Positions 25,788 through 34,000 of a DNA stretch of 64,000 nucleotides are shown piece after piece. The stretch lies in the NCBI RefSeq assembly GCF_029846235.1, contig NZ_JARVWP010000023.1, positions 55,088 through 119,087 on the forward strand, given 5' to 3'. The stretch comes from Bradyrhizobium sp. CER78 (lineage in GTDB: Bacteria > Pseudomonadota > Alphaproteobacteria > Rhizobiales > Xanthobacteraceae). A program made the translations under genes and the position numbers. A model generated the notes under the pieces. It did not search any database and was not told where the DNA came from. It saw only the letters and a program-made list of their open reading frames with translations. How positions within the stretch are numbered: position 1 is the stretch's first letter; each line of letters begins with the position of its first letter.

Positions 25788-26963
25788 ATGGACGCGACGG
25801 TTCGTGATGATGCTGTTGAGCAAGACGAGGTACGGGCAGCCGTCACTTGCTCTTCGCCGGATTCAGCTCGCCAAGCGGGCGAGTTGGAAGAAATCGCGCG
25901 ACGGGTACCGGAAGGTCGTCGAAACGATAAACCGAGTGTCTCGTCTTCAGGGAAATCCGCCGCGCGGCGACGTGACGCCTTGCGGACCGCGCGGCTTCTG
26001 CTGCGCAAAATGGCTACAGCCGCGATCGCAGTCGTTGCGGTGTTAATCGCTCTCGTGACCTGGGACCAGTACAACGCTGGGCCATGGACACGCGACGGAC
26101 GAGTGCGGGTGCAAGTTGCCAATGTCGCGCCGGAAATTTCCGGCAGTATCACCGAGTTGCGGATCGTCGATAATCAATTCGTTCACAAGGGCGACGTGCT
26201 GTACGTCATCGATCCTGTCGATTTCGACGTCGCGCTGCGCACAAACAAGGCGGTCTTGCAGCAAAGGATCGCGGACCTCAACGTGAAGGATTTGCAGTCT
26301 GAACGTCGGCGACGCTTGTCGGATCTGGCGAGCAGCACCGAAGAGAAGCAGATCTACGAGGGAAATGCACTTCAGGCAAAAGCCGCGGTCGAGTCGGCCC
26401 AGCAGCAGGTGCGGCAGGCGGAGATCAACCTCCGGCGCACCGAAGTACGCAGTCCGGTGAATGGAATTGTCACAAACCTCCTGCTCAGAGAGGGAGACTA
26501 CGCGCATCAAGGCAGCACTAACGTTTCGATCATCGACACGGACAGTTACTGGGTTGACGGCTATTTCGAGGAAACCAAGCTGGCCCGCCTGTGTGTGGGT
26601 GACCGCGTCGAGGCAAAACTTATGGGCTACCCGGCGCCGATCATAGGTCACATCGCAACAGTGACCCGTGGCGTCAGCGTATCCAACGCAGCCGCTTCGA
26701 CACAGGGGTTACCAAACGTCGATCCCGTTTACACCTGGGTGCGCTTGGCGCAGAGAGTTCCGGTTCGGATCGCGATAGACAACGTGCCGCCCGGTGTGCC
26801 GCTTGTGTCAGGCTTGACCGCAACGGTCACGATCAGGGACGGCGAGAGCGGAGCGGTCCTGCAAAGAGTGCGATCTGAGCTCAAGACGAGCTTCCTCGGA
26901 CTGATCGGCGAAACTCCGGCGCGGCCTGACTGCATCCCAGGCCCTTCGTCTCCGGCGCCGTAG
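25788..26963 (+). CDS. aaeA: HlyD-family periplasmic adaptor (AaeA-type)
   Basis: A 391-residue membrane-fusion protein with one N-terminal membrane anchor (AAIAVVAVLIALVTWDQYN) near 80-97 and the adaptor core: a biotinyl-lipoyl half (VAPEISGSITELRIVDNQFV), a coiled coil of about 90 residues, the second lipoyl half (TEVRSPVNGIVTNLLLREGD), and a beta barrel (GLTATVTI). It links the AaeB pump to an outer-membrane channel, which is not encoded nearby. The ATG at 25788 follows GAGGAGG. The N-terminal 60 residues before the anchor are unusually long. Its 3' end is duplicated as a fragment at 42.07-42.27 kb. Confidence 0.88.
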   Translation: MDATVRDDAVEQDEVRAAVTCSSPDSARQAGELEEIARRVPEGRRNDKPSVSSSGKSAARRRDALRTARLLLRKMATAAIAVVAVLIALVTWDQYNAGPWTRDGRVRVQVANVAPEISGSITELRIVDNQFVHKGDVLYVIDPVDFDVALRTNKAVLQQRIADLNVKDLQSERRRRLSDLASSTEEKQIYEGNALQAKAAVESAQQQVRQAEINLRRTEVRSPVNGIVTNLLLREGDYAHQGSTNVSIIDTDSYWVDGYFEETKLARLCVGDRVEAKLMGYPAPIIGHIATVTRGVSVSNAAASTQGLPNVDPVYTWVRLAQRVPVRIAIDNVPPGVPLVSGLTATVTIRDGESGAVLQRVRSELKTSFLGLIGETPARPDCIPGPSSPAP

Positions 26964-27179
26964 GAAGCGTGCGGGTACCGCGTCCGTCGTCGATGGTACC
27001 GTCACTCCGCTTAGAGGTGGCGGTCCCGGTGGAGCGCCCGAAAACTGTCGGTCGTCTCTTCTGAGCCAAGGTTTATGCGGCGCAACCAAAGCTGTGCTTG
27101 GAACGACCCGCGTACAATAGAAGATAGAGCCGCAGAGCTTTAATTCTCCTCACAACAGCTCGTTTTGCGGAGTTTGCTC

Positions 27180-27488
27180 ATGAGGAGAATCGCTGTTCTC
27201 GTCGCTTCTGCCGTCATTAACGCATCCACGGTTCCCTCGCTTGCGGCCGAGTGCGCCTCAAACAAGGACATCGCCGCCTCCCGCGCGCGCTGGGAGCTGT
27301 TGCGCAGCCAACCAGCCAAAGCAACCGACCAGGAGATGACCTGCCGTGCCTACGCCGCCTCGTTCTACGAATCAGTGACGCTTCGGCAGACAGCGACAAG
27401 GTGCGCCGACGGCGAGCGAAACCTCGCTGTGCTTGACGCCGAAATCAACGCTTTCAACGATCTGTTGGCGACGAAGTGCGGCGGTTGA
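27180..27488 (+). CDS. Small secreted protein of unknown function
   Basis: A 102-residue protein with a Sec signal peptide (MRRIAVLVASAVINASTVPS, cleavage after SLAA), followed by a helical domain with three cysteines (for example ECASN and TKCGG). The ATG at 27180 lies seven bases after a GGAG site; a TTG further upstream is less likely. The closing segment LDAEINAFNDLLATKCGG recurs in a fragment at 42,601-42,657. The function is unknown. Confidence 0.65.
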   Translation: MRRIAVLVASAVINASTVPSLAAECASNKDIAASRARWELLRSQPAKATDQEMTCRAYAASFYESVTLRQTATRCADGERNLAVLDAEINAFNDLLATKCGG

Positions 27489-27522
27489 GCGGTTATCCGC
27501 TCTAACCTTAAGGAGGTTGAAT

Positions 27523-27756
27523 ATGACCCAGGTGTATTTCCACTGCTCCAACGCGAATAAGGTTTTCGTCGATCACCGCGGTGCCGTGGTGGACGACCTC
27601 GCTGAGGCGCGCGATCATGCGACTCGCGTCGTGCAATCCGTCACCAACGAGCGCAGCCTTGAGGATTGGCGGGACTGGATCCTGCATGTCAACGACGATC
27701 AAGGCGACGAGCTCTTCGTTGTGCCCTTCGCATTTGTCCTGGGCAAGCCGAATTGA
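27523..27756 (+). CDS. DUF6894-like small protein, 77 aa
   Basis: The product starts MTQVYFHCSNANKVFVDHRG and continues DDLAEARDHATRVVQS, the pattern of the short DUF6894-type proteins found in many rhizobia (Y-F-H-x5-D-x2-G). An AAGGAGG ribosome site lies seven bases before the ATG. No signal peptide or membrane helix is visible. The function is unknown; homologues are often isolated genes near stress loci. Confidence 0.7.
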   Translation: MTQVYFHCSNANKVFVDHRGAVVDDLAEARDHATRVVQSVTNERSLEDWRDWILHVNDDQGDELFVVPFAFVLGKPN

Positions 27757-27948
27757 AGTCATTGTTCGTGAGATTGCCTTTTGCCGAAGGCGGCTCTCGG
27801 GCGATCCCGACTGATGACGGTTGGCGTTCCAAATTTGCCTTCTGTCACGAGTATTTTACACCCACGTTACCGCCTGCGAGGTTTCAGCGCCGGCGTCAAG
27901 GGCCCATCTAGGGTGTGAAATGACGGCAATAATATAATAGGAGCGAAC

Positions 27949-28137
27949 ATGGGTGAAGTCGTTCAATTGGTTCCGAGGTCTGAGCGCGAGCGGCTCCGCC
28001 TCATTCGAGAAGCCCGCGCGATATACGACAGCGTGTTCCCACCGATTGCTCCTGCTAACGAACAGAGCGACAAAGCGCTCGTCCGTCATGCGGTCGCCAG
28101 CGCCAATGCAGACGGCAGGGATGGGCTTTCGTCATGA
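27949..28137 (+). CDS. Small hypothetical protein, 62 aa
   Basis: The frame MGEVVQLVPRSERERLRLIREARAIYDSVFPP predicts a basic helix followed by an unstructured tail, with a GGAG site six bases before the ATG. Its stop overlaps the next start as ATGA, which supports both genes. The function is unknown. Confidence 0.5.
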   Translation: MGEVVQLVPRSERERLRLIREARAIYDSVFPPIAPANEQSDKALVRHAVASANADGRDGLSS

Positions 28138-28343
28138 TTGCGATCGTCGCTGTGCTCTGCAGTCTCTCCGCCCCGGCAAATTGCCACGAGCAGACCGTCA
28201 CGACCTCTGACGTCGCCGACGTCTCGATGCAGTCCTGCATGATGGGAGCACCGCAGCTTGCCGACTGGATGAAAGAGCATCCAGCCGAACGCCTTGCGGG
28301 ATGGCGCTGCGAATTCGGAAAGCGGCCGAGCAGGGGAGCCTAA
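28134..28343 (+). CDS. Small secreted protein, 69 aa
   Basis: The protein opens with a hydrophobic signal-like segment MIAIVAVLCSLSAPANCHEQ. The mature part contains two cysteines (SMQSCMMG and GWRCEFG) and a PAERLAGWRC motif. The start overlaps the preceding gene's stop, so the two are a translationally coupled pair. A periplasmic location is likely; the function is unknown. Confidence 0.5.
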   Translation: MIAIVAVLCSLSAPANCHEQTVTTSDVADVSMQSCMMGAPQLADWMKEHPAERLAGWRCEFGKRPSRGA

Positions 28344-28362
28344 GGTAGCGATGAGGTAAGGA

Positions 28363-28797
28363 GTGCTTGAACATATTCTCAGATTTATGACGCTTGGTAC
28401 CGTCATCGTTGGCAGTATTGCCATCTACGCTGCCGTGCACACCAACAATCGGCGTTTGGGAGCCGACATCTTCCTCAGATATTCCGATCGAATCTCCGAT
28501 CTACGGCGGAGCCTCCCGATCAGCGCGCTCGTCGAACAAGAGGTTTCCAGCAACGTTGAAAAGACATCTGAAGAACGCCGGGCCGCGCACGAGATCATCT
28601 ATTCAATCTTCGAACTTTATGAGCTCAAAGTGTATGGTTTCTTTCCTCACGCGATCTGGAAGACCAGGGAGCCAGACATTGAGGCACTTCTTTCACTCCC
28701 ATACTTCCAGCACGAACTGGCGGCATTTGAAAACAGGTTTGCAAGGCACCCGCGCTTTGCGCGGTGGCTCGACCAAGTCAGGCGAGGCAAGGCTTAA
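28363..28797 (+). CDS. Membrane-anchored hypothetical protein, 144 aa
   Basis: A GTG start follows a GAGGTAAGGA ribosome tract. Residues 7-25 (RFMTLGTVIVGSIAIYAAV) form one transmembrane helix; the rest is helical and hydrophilic with a LELYELKVYGFFPHAIW-like centre (FELYELKVYG near 78). The layout resembles the DUF4760-type proteins, but the match is only by eye. The function is unknown. Confidence 0.55.
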   Translation: MLEHILRFMTLGTVIVGSIAIYAAVHTNNRRLGADIFLRYSDRISDLRRSLPISALVEQEVSSNVEKTSEERRAAHEIIYSIFELYELKVYGFFPHAIWKTREPDIEALLSLPYFQHELAAFENRFARHPRFARWLDQVRRGKA

Positions 28798-28831
28798 TCG
28801 CCCTCGCTGACGAGGTGAGGCGCGATCCCAC

Positions 28832-28958
28832 CTAGAAGGCCGGCGGTTGGCCCTCCGCGAAGAATCGCTTCAGTCTGGGCGCTGCAAAATCCAGGAAGGC
28901 GCGAACCTTGATCGGCAGAAACCTATTGGCGGCGTACACGAGATTGACCGGCAGTGCG
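28832..28958 (-). pseudogene. 3'-terminal fragment of a LysR-type regulator gene
   Basis: The minus strand reads ALPVNLVYAANRFLPIKVRA followed by FLDFAAPRLKRFF and a stop at 28832. This is the usual C-terminus of LysR-type regulators; the intact regulator at 50.46 kb ends with the equivalent VVYPSQRHVPLKLRAFLDFA. Upstream codons are missing and no start is available, so only about 42 codons remain. Confidence 0.65.
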
Positions 28959-28969
28959 CTTTCGCAAGA

Positions 28970-29200
28970 ATTTGCCGTGATTTGGACTGCTTCACTCGCG
29001 CCAACGCTCCTTGTCGCATACCATTTGACTTATCGGAGGCAGACGGCGCTTCCAAGCGCCTTGGAGCCTGATGCTTCGCCTCTTTCGCTTTGGCTCCCCG
29101 CGGCCGGTCCTTTCCCTCCCGGCGGACCGGCCGCCCCTTCTGAACGGCTGATGGATCGCGGGTGATGGATGGGATGGGCATGGAGGCTCTCTTGGATCGG
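28970..29200 (+). repeat. Duplicated intergenic element upstream of hemA (copy A)
   Basis: This non-coding stretch is similar to 49,603-49,830, with shared blocks such as ACGCTCCTTGTC, GGCCGGTCCT and GGACCGGCCGCCCCTT. It contains a hairpin with 11-bp arms at 29,100-29,110 and 29,124-29,134 and a smaller one at 29,051-29,065. It lies between the LysR remnant and hemA and may act as a terminator or a mobile repeat. Confidence 0.55.
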
Positions 29201-29245
29201 GGAAGTCCCAATCGTTGAGCCGAAAGCGGACGGAGATTTCGATCT

Positions 29246-30475
29246 ATGATCTACGATCATTTCTTTTCGGCAGCGCTTGCCCGCCTTCATGAGGAGCGGC
29301 GCTACCGCGTGTTTGCCGATATCGAGCGCATTGCCGGTCGTTTCCCGCACGCGATATGGCATTCTCCGGACGGCCCACGCCCGGTCGTGATCTGGTGCTC
29401 GAACGATTACCTCGGTATGGGCCAGCATCCAAAGGTGATCGGCGCGATGGTCGAAACCGCAACCCGGATGGGCGCTGGAGCGGGCGGTACCCGCAACATT
29501 TCCGGCACCAATCATCCACTGGTCGAGCTGGAGCGGGAACTCGCCGACTTGCACGGCAAGGAAGCGGCGTTGGTGTTCACCTCAGGCTACGTGTCCAACG
29601 AGACCGGCATCGCGACGATTGCCAGGCGGCTCCCAAACTGCCTGATCCTGTCGGACGCCTGGAACCACAATTCGATGATCGAGGGCGTACGGCGCGCCGA
29701 CGTGGAAAAGAAGATCTGGTGCCACAACGACGTGAGTCATCTCGAAGATTTGCTGGCGGCGGCGGCGCCCGACCGCCCGAAGCTGATCGTGTTCGAGGCG
29801 CTCTACTCGATGGACGGCGACGTCGCACCGGTCAACCGCATCTGCGATCTCGCGGAGCGCTACGGTGCCATGACCTATGTCGACGAGGTCCATTCGGCCG
29901 GCATGTACGGGCCACGCGGGGCCGGCATCGCCGCGCGGGAAGGGGCCTTGCACCGCATCGACGTGGTCGAGGGGACGCTGGCGAAGGCATTCGGCTGCCT
30001 CGGCGGCTACATCGCGGCGAATGCCAATATCATCGATGCGGTGCGTTCCTACGCGCCGGGATTCATTTTCACCACCGCGCTGCCGCCGGCCGTGTGCGCC
30101 GCCGCCACCGCGGCGATCCGACACCTCAAGACCTCGCAATGGGAGCGCCACCGCCATCAGGACCGCGCCGCGCGGGTCAAGGTTGTACTCAATGCCGCCG
30201 GCCTGCCGGTCATGCCGAATGACACGCACATTGTGCCAGTGATGGTAGGTGATCCGGAGAAGTGCAAGGAAGCGAGCGATCTCCTGCTCGCCGAGCACGG
30301 CATCTATGTCCAGCCGATCAACTATCCGACCGTTCCGCGTGGCACCGAACGGCTGCGCATCACGCCGACGCCGTATCACGACGACGCATTGATCGACGAA
30401 CTCGCTGAAGCGCTGGTCGATGTGTGTGGGCGACTTGGATTGCCACGGCGACACCACGCGCTCGCCGCAGAGTGA
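29246..30475 (+). CDS. hemA: 5-aminolevulinate synthase
   Basis: A 409-residue PLP enzyme that condenses glycine and succinyl-CoA to 5-aminolevulinate, the first step of haem synthesis by the C4 (Shemin) route typical of alphaproteobacteria. Fold-type I features are clear: SNDYLGMGQHP near 52, GAGAGGTRNISGTNH near 76-90, DEVHSAGMYG with the PLP-binding Asp213, and Lys247 in GTLAKAFG forming the Schiff base. The length matches the family (about 405). A GGAG site lies upstream. It stands alone between two non-coding stretches; haem supply to the two bo oxidases in this window is a plausible benefit. Confidence 0.96.
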   Translation: MIYDHFFSAALARLHEERRYRVFADIERIAGRFPHAIWHSPDGPRPVVIWCSNDYLGMGQHPKVIGAMVETATRMGAGAGGTRNISGTNHPLVELERELADLHGKEAALVFTSGYVSNETGIATIARRLPNCLILSDAWNHNSMIEGVRRADVEKKIWCHNDVSHLEDLLAAAAPDRPKLIVFEALYSMDGDVAPVNRICDLAERYGAMTYVDEVHSAGMYGPRGAGIAAREGALHRIDVVEGTLAKAFGCLGGYIAANANIIDAVRSYAPGFIFTTALPPAVCAAATAAIRHLKTSQWERHRHQDRAARVKVVLNAAGLPVMPNDTHIVPVMVGDPEKCKEASDLLLAEHGIYVQPINYPTVPRGTERLRITPTPYHDDALIDELAEALVDVCGRLGLPRRHHALAAE

Positions 30476-31499
30476 GCGCATTGCACGGCGCCGAGGCAAC
30501 CGTACCCTTGTGCTCGAGCTACCTTCACTTCCTTGCCTGCGCGCCATATGGAGGTTCGCTCGGGTTACGACGGCGCTAATGCCGACGATGAGTAGGCGTC
30601 TGAGCGTGCGTTCGCCCATTTTGGAAGTTGCACCTGCTTGCCGCCTGTGTTCGATCATTACGCTGATTCTGTCGCCAGTATCACGCGAGCCAGCTCTGAG
30701 GGATTCTCGACGGCGGAGAGTAGCGGCGAACAGGGGCGCCCTCAAAGGCGAATAGTTGGAGACATGTTTCTCTCTCTCTCCGCCATTTACGCGATTTTGT
30801 TTGCCAAACTTACGATTTTGGCGCGAGGTCGCCGGCTTCAGATCGTTAGTTGTTCCGAATGCACGCCAACGGCCCAGGCATAACAAAGACCTCATTGACA
30901 CTTTGAAGATCTTCGGTTCCCAGCGAAGCATGGAAACGACAATTTCGCCGTAGCTCAATTGGTGGGTTTTGGTCTACGAAGGTCGAAAATGCCTTCTCTT
31001 TCAATGAGGATTGACTGACACTCTCTCCGCCACGCTACGCCACAGCTCTCCGCTGTATCCGATTGTTTGAATTTGCCGCTAAACCACCGAAGAATTCCGC
31101 GGTCTTGCGCCAATTCTTCGCGAACGCTGTAGTTTTTTCGCCGTGGGTTAGGAGGACGGTTCTTCCGCTACTACGCTCCTCTCCTCTACGCGGCGTCTGC
31201 GCGCGCCGGCGACCTCCGCTCAGGATTCACCTTGACTGATTATTGACCACCCTAGAGCTACGCAGCTTGCGCACGTATCAGCGACAGCCTGAACATCTCG
31301 ACGGTCGGGGGCCGCGGTCCGCTATTTTTGCGCGACGTCTGGTCGATCGGCAAGCTTGCCTGGGTCCACCGCCGGCGCGGCACATGCATGGCGCGGCTGA
31401 ATCGAACGACGTGGGGAGTCAGGGGAACATTTGTTCGTCGTTTCGCCCACGATACCCACCGTGCTTGGGCTCCTGGAGCTTCCAGCATGGCGGACGCGG
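30476..31499. other. 1-kb non-coding region after hemA
   Basis: No intact gene is supported. It holds the short IS110-type transposase remnant near 30.6 kb; the remainder shows no recognisable domain on either strand. AT-rich and pyrimidine-rich patches around 30.9-31.1 kb look unlike neighbouring coding DNA. Confidence 0.5.
30539..30637 (-). mobile_element. Remnant of an IS110-family transposase
   Basis: The minus strand reads AGATSKMGERTLRRLLIVGI followed by SAVVTRA, matching the conserved C-terminal region of IS110-type transposases (ISK-x-G-x-R-x-L-R-x-L-L-x-x-G). Sequence on both sides has no further match, no terminal repeats are visible, and there is no start. It is a short relic pointing to past insertion activity. 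Confidence 0.5.
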
Positions 31500-32711
31500 T
31501 CAAATCTCAAGCGCCTGTATTTTTCGGACGGAACGGCGGTTTAGCCTTTCCGTCGTGACGGTCGCAAACCAGGCGAGCAGAGCGACGGCGGCGGCCGCCA
31601 CAGGGATTCCTGCGAGTTCATAACCGGTCGCGAGGACTTCGCCGCCGATCCAAGCGCCAAGGGCTATGCCAATGTTGAACGCGGAAATATTCAACGTGGA
31701 AACCAGATTTGGTGCCTGTTTTCCGAAGCGCATGACGTTTACTTGCGACGCAGGAATTGCCGCGAAGGTCGTAACGCCCCAGAAGAACCAATTGATTTCC
31801 GATGGGATCAAGGAAGAACTCGTCCAGCGCAGGGTAACGGAGACGATGGCGATCGCGATTGCGATACGCGCAAGCGCGCGCCCAACATTCCAATCGGCCA
31901 ATCGGCCTCCAATGAAATTGCCGATGGTTAATCCTATGCCGACCGAGAGGAGGCTGAGCGTCACGGCGTTCGGAGTAACGCCTGAAAGATTCTCCATCAT
32001 CGGGACGATATATGTGAATGGGGGAAAGGCGCATCCAGTAAACAAGACGGTGGTGCCTAACGCGGCCCAGATACGCAGATCCGTGAGGGCGCGAAACTCA
32101 GTTACGAAATCAGCACGCTCTTCATCGTGCCTCACGGGAAGCAAGGTCGCGAGCCCTACCAACGCTGCAATGCCGAAAGCCGAGATGGCCCAAAATGGCA
32201 TGCGCCAGCCCGCCCAATTCCCGAGAGCGGTACCAAGCGGCACCCCTGCGACGTTGGCGAGGGTCAGCCCTGCGAACATCGTCGCTATCGCCGATGCTTT
32301 TCGGTGTTCAGGAACGAGGCTTGCCGCCAGCACGGCTCCGATGCCAAAGAACGAACCTTGACCCATCGCGGTGACGACGCGAGCCACAATTAGAAACCCG
32401 TACGCCGATGAAAGCGCGCACAGCGCGTTGCCTAGTACAAACACGCTCATCAACGTGATTAAAGCGCGCTTTCGGGGAAGACACGCCGAGACCAGTGCCA
32501 TGGCTGGACCGCCAATAGCAATTCCAAGAGCGTAGGCGGTGACGATCCAACCAGCCGCGGGGATCGAAACGTAAAGATCGTGCGCCACCTCCGGCAACAG
32601 CCCCATGATGACGAACTCTGATGTACCAAGTGCGAAGGTGCTTAGCGTCAAGATGAGGACTGCAACCGGCATCCGGTTATGTTCAGAGGTGGGAGTTGTT
32701 TTTTTGGTCAC
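31500..32711 (-). CDS. MFS transporter, DHA1/AraJ-like
   Basis: A 403-residue protein with twelve predicted transmembrane helices. The first loop motif and helix 1 are LSTFALGTSEFVIMGLLPEVAHDL, typical of DHA1 sugar-efflux/drug exporters of the AraJ/YdhP group. The helix 2-3 loop reads ALVSACLPRKRALI. It probably exports small hydrophobic compounds or sugars by proton antiport. The gene is minus strand, isolated from the TetR-RND locus by a decayed gene. Confidence 0.88.
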   Translation of the reverse strand: MTKKTTPTSEHNRMPVAVLILTLSTFALGTSEFVIMGLLPEVAHDLYVSIPAAGWIVTAYALGIAIGGPAMALVSACLPRKRALITLMSVFVLGNALCALSSAYGFLIVARVVTAMGQGSFFGIGAVLAASLVPEHRKASAIATMFAGLTLANVAGVPLGTALGNWAGWRMPFWAISAFGIAALVGLATLLPVRHDEERADFVTEFRALTDLRIWAALGTTVLFTGCAFPPFTYIVPMMENLSGVTPNAVTLSLLSVGIGLTIGNFIGGRLADWNVGRALARIAIAIAIVSVTLRWTSSSLIPSEINWFFWGVTTFAAIPASQVNVMRFGKQAPNLVSTLNISAFNIGIALGAWIGGEVLATGYELAGIPVAAAAVALLAWFATVTTERLNRRSVRKIQALEI

Positions 32712-32822
32712 GGCAAGTCCTCATCGGCATCGAGGCCGATCTTTGATTTCGAACAACTGGAAATTCGGCTGCTTACGACGCTGCGCGGCTATCTCGCGCC
32801 AACCATCACAACTCGAGTGTGC

Positions 32823-33212
32823 TCAACCGGGAGAGCCGGTCATGAGCGGCCAGACCTCGATCACTGGCGGCTCGCTGACAAGCGTGGCGAGCAAATCCAG
32901 GTCTCCTGTCGACCTGCGCCACTGAAAATAGGCGTCAGCGTCCTTACGCGACGCAAACACATCGATGAACAACAGCCGTGTCGGGTTTTCTGCCTGCCGT
33001 ATAGCCCTAGCGGACTTTACCCCGTCAAACGCCAGGAGGGGCGCAAGGCTCCGGAAATATTCGAGCTGAGTGCGGATTGTATACAAGAGGAGCAACGCAA
33101 GTCCGCTGCCGGTCTTTTGAAAACGTACGCTTAGCTTGTCGGATATTTTCAGCAAACTTGGTTTGAGTTCGGTCACGCTGAGTTCTCTGTGCTCCGAGGG
33201 GGCGATCTTCAA
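32823..33212 (-). pseudogene. Chimeric remnant: alpha/beta hydrolase N-terminus joined to ABM monooxygenase C-terminus
   Basis: Codons 13-61 (from a GTG at 33,176) match the start of an alpha/beta hydrolase: MTELKPSLLKISDKLSVRFQ followed by SGLALLLLYTIRTQLEYF; the oxyanion-loop HTIRTQ has Tyr for His. From about residue 66 the frame becomes the end of an antibiotic-biosynthesis-type monooxygenase: AENPTRLLFIDVFASRKDAD and STGDLDLLATLVSEPPVIEV. The hydrolase catalytic triad and the N-terminal half of the monooxygenase are missing. A deletion of about the size of one and a half genes would give this junction. A TTG start overlaps the TetR stop. It is open throughout, so a fusion product could be made, but no activity is expected. 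Confidence 0.6.
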
Positions 33213-33787
33213 GCGGCAGCGGCTTCGCGAACGTGTTCGACGGCCGCATTCTGAAAGGCCTGCGCGAGATCCGGGTCGTTGACGGCGCGCGATAGCGTCA
33301 TGGCGCCGACCATTGTCGACAGAACGACCATGGCCTTCCTGTTGGAATCCTCGCCGTCGGTCTTGGGAAGCAAGGGGCCGAGGACTTCGAGATACGCCTT
33401 GATGCCCTCTTCGAACGCAGCTTTCACGCCGGGCCCCTGCCTGGCGGCGTCAGAGCCGAGCGCCACGACGGGGCAGCCGTCCAATTTTTCTTCGCGATGG
33501 CCCGCACTCAGATAGGACGCGATCACCGCGCCAAGCGGATCATCAGGATTCTCCGCGATCGCGGCCGACCAGCGTTGGGAGGCGCTCTCCAATGCGCGTC
33601 TGGACGCCTGTGCCGCCAAATCCTCCTTGGACTCGAACTGCTTGTAGAAGGCACCTTGGGTTAGCCCGGCCCCCTCCATCAGATCCTTGAGCCCGATGCC
33701 ATCAAAGCCGCGCTCCCTGAAGAGGCGGCTGGCCACGTTGATCACGGTCTGGCGGTTCTCCGCAGCCTGAACGCGACTCACTCGCAT
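33209..33787 (-). CDS. TetR-family transcriptional regulator of the RND pump
   Basis: A 192-residue repressor with an N-terminal helix-turn-helix (NVASRLFRERGFDGIGLKDL, then GAGLTQGAFYKQFESKEDL). The ligand-binding half (SAGHREEKLDGCPVVALGSD) is of the NemR/AcrR-like TetR_C type. The start at 33,787 has a GGAGG site; an extended frame upstream would cover the operator. It is divergent from the RND operon, with matching inverted repeats in front of both, so autorepression and repression of the pump are likely. Confidence 0.9.
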   Translation of the reverse strand: MRVSRVQAAENRQTVINVASRLFRERGFDGIGLKDLMEGAGLTQGAFYKQFESKEDLAAQASRRALESASQRWSAAIAENPDDPLGAVIASYLSAGHREEKLDGCPVVALGSDAARQGPGVKAAFEEGIKAYLEVLGPLLPKTDGEDSNRKAMVVLSTMVGAMTLSRAVNDPDLAQAFQNAAVEHVREAAAA

Positions 33788-33810
33788 CTTGGACCTCCAT
33801 TTGGATTTCG

Positions 33811-33841
33811 TTCGAACTCTATACTTCATATAGCGTTCGAA
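33811..33841. promoter_or_regulatory. TetR operator-like inverted repeat O1 (in front of the repressor gene)
   Basis: TTCGAACTCTATA and TATAGCGTTCGAA form 13-bp arms (12 of 13 paired) with a five-base spacer, 24 bases upstream of the TetR start codon. One arm recurs exactly at the second site. Confidence 0.65.
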
Positions 33842-33942
33842 TGCAATCTATCAAGTTGCTTGGTCGGATTTACCGTCCCGAAGGGCCGTAATGAGTGGTT
33901 TTCGGCGATCACATTCCCGTTAAGGCACTAGTTTAGATTGCG

Positions 33943-33973
33943 AATGAACTCTAATTCTATTATAGAGTTCGAA
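33943..33973. promoter_or_regulatory. TetR operator-like inverted repeat O2 (in front of the RND adaptor gene)
   Basis: The right arm TATAGAGTTCGAA (33,961-33,973) is the exact complement of the O1 left arm, and the left arm keeps GAACTCTA (8 of 13). The spacer is again five bases. It lies 27 bases upstream of the adaptor start codon, where binding would block transcription or its start. Confidence 0.6.
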
Positions 33974-34000
33974 CGAAAGCTAAATGGCATGGAGACGGCG

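Noticed and set aside
29582..30958. A 458-codon open frame on the minus strand opposite hemA
   Set aside because: It lies antisense to a clear 5-aminolevulinate synthase gene, is rich in Arg and Asp as expected from complementing GC-rich codons, and shows no domain except the short transposase remnant near its start.
30950..31060. tRNA-like start GCCGTAGCTCAATTGGT and tRNA-Ser-like tail CTCTCTCCGCCA
   Set aside because: The anticodon and T arms cannot be folded between them and no complete cloverleaf fits. It could be a decayed attachment site, but the evidence is too weak.
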